A stretch of DNA of 5,326 nucleotides from Cryptoclostridium sp036644995 (GTDB lineage: Bacteria > Bacillota > Dehalobacteriia > UBA7702), in NCBI GenBank assembly GCA_036644995.1, contig JAVXOZ010000057.1, forward strand, positions 1 through 5,326. Direction: 5' to 3'. Shown here one piece after another: positions 5,211 through 5,326 of this stretch. The notes below the pieces were generated by a model that saw nothing but the letters and a program-made list of their open reading frames with translations, ran no database searches and was not told the origin of the DNA. Position 1 is the stretch's first letter; each line of letters opens with the position of its first letter. A program made the translations under genes and the position numbers.

Positions 5211-5243
5211 AAACCACCCTGCATTGTAAATGTAGGGTGGTTT
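5211..5243 (+). terminator. Intrinsic terminator after the ytxH-like gene
   Basis: A 14-bp stem (5211-5224 with 5230-5243, one G-U pair) contains six G-C pairs in its lower half and closes a 5-base loop. The following T run is short and broken (TTTAAGTTT), but the position, 31 bases after the stop codon, and the stem strength support a terminator. The opposite strand has AAAA at 5208-5213 giving a U run, so it may also stop transcripts coming from the right. Confidence 0.75.
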
Positions 5244-5247
5244 AAGT

Positions 5248-5274
5248 TTGTCAAAAAACATAGTTTTTTGGCAA
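5248..5274. other. A/T-rich hairpin near the right edge
   Basis: TTGTCAAAAAAC (5248-5259) pairs with GTTTTTTGGCAA (5263-5274) over 12 positions with one U-G pair and a 3-base loop. There is no U run after it on the plus strand. It could belong to the 3' side of a minus-strand gene lying beyond the window, or be part of a longer element; no assignment is possible. Confidence 0.4.
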
Positions 5275-5326
5275 GATGTCAGGCTGTTAAGAAAGCCTTA
5301 GATTCGGTAAAACTCCCTGAGCAGCG

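Overview
The window looks like ordinary chromosome from a low-GC, Gram-positive anaerobe, probably a member of the Clostridia. This rests on the strong A+T bias, Shine-Dalgarno sites close to AGGAGG, rho-independent hairpins after most genes, and the protein families present (Crp/Fnr, TerC under a yybP-ykoY riboswitch, a BspA-type LRR protein, YtxH). Species cannot be named from the sequence alone. No phage, transposase, CRISPR array or toxin-antitoxin pair was seen.

Layout from left to right. The first nine bases, read on the minus strand, match the 5' end of a tRNA-Leu, and a near-consensus promoter faces them. A long AT-rich gap of about 425 bases follows. It holds the promoter and a roughly 150-base leader of a Crp/Fnr-family regulator (477-1151, +). 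A two-way terminator hairpin separates this gene from a convergent terC-family membrane protein (1379-2239, -). The terC leader is a clear yybP-ykoY manganese riboswitch whose closing stem shares bases with an intrinsic terminator. Divergent from terC is a cytosolic zinc-ribbon/leucine-rich-repeat protein (2550-3476, +). It converges on a D-2-hydroxyacid dehydrogenase gene (3661-4608, -). Divergent from the dehydrogenase is a small YtxH-type membrane protein with a cysteine-rich tail (4775-5179, +), followed by a strong hairpin. The last 80 bases hold a second hairpin and an unassigned, less AT-rich edge.

Every gene appears to be its own transcription unit: neighbours alternate strand, and promoters and terminators can be placed around most of them. 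The window is therefore a set of independent stress, metal and metabolism genes rather than one pathway. The best supported regulation is manganese control of terC. The most interesting less certain items are a perfect 12-bp inverted repeat between the dehydrogenase and ytxH promoters, the cysteine-pair tail of the YtxH protein, the zinc-ribbon/LRR architecture, and an extended -10 (TGN) element at all six promoters found. I do not see convincing evidence of a new multi-gene system.
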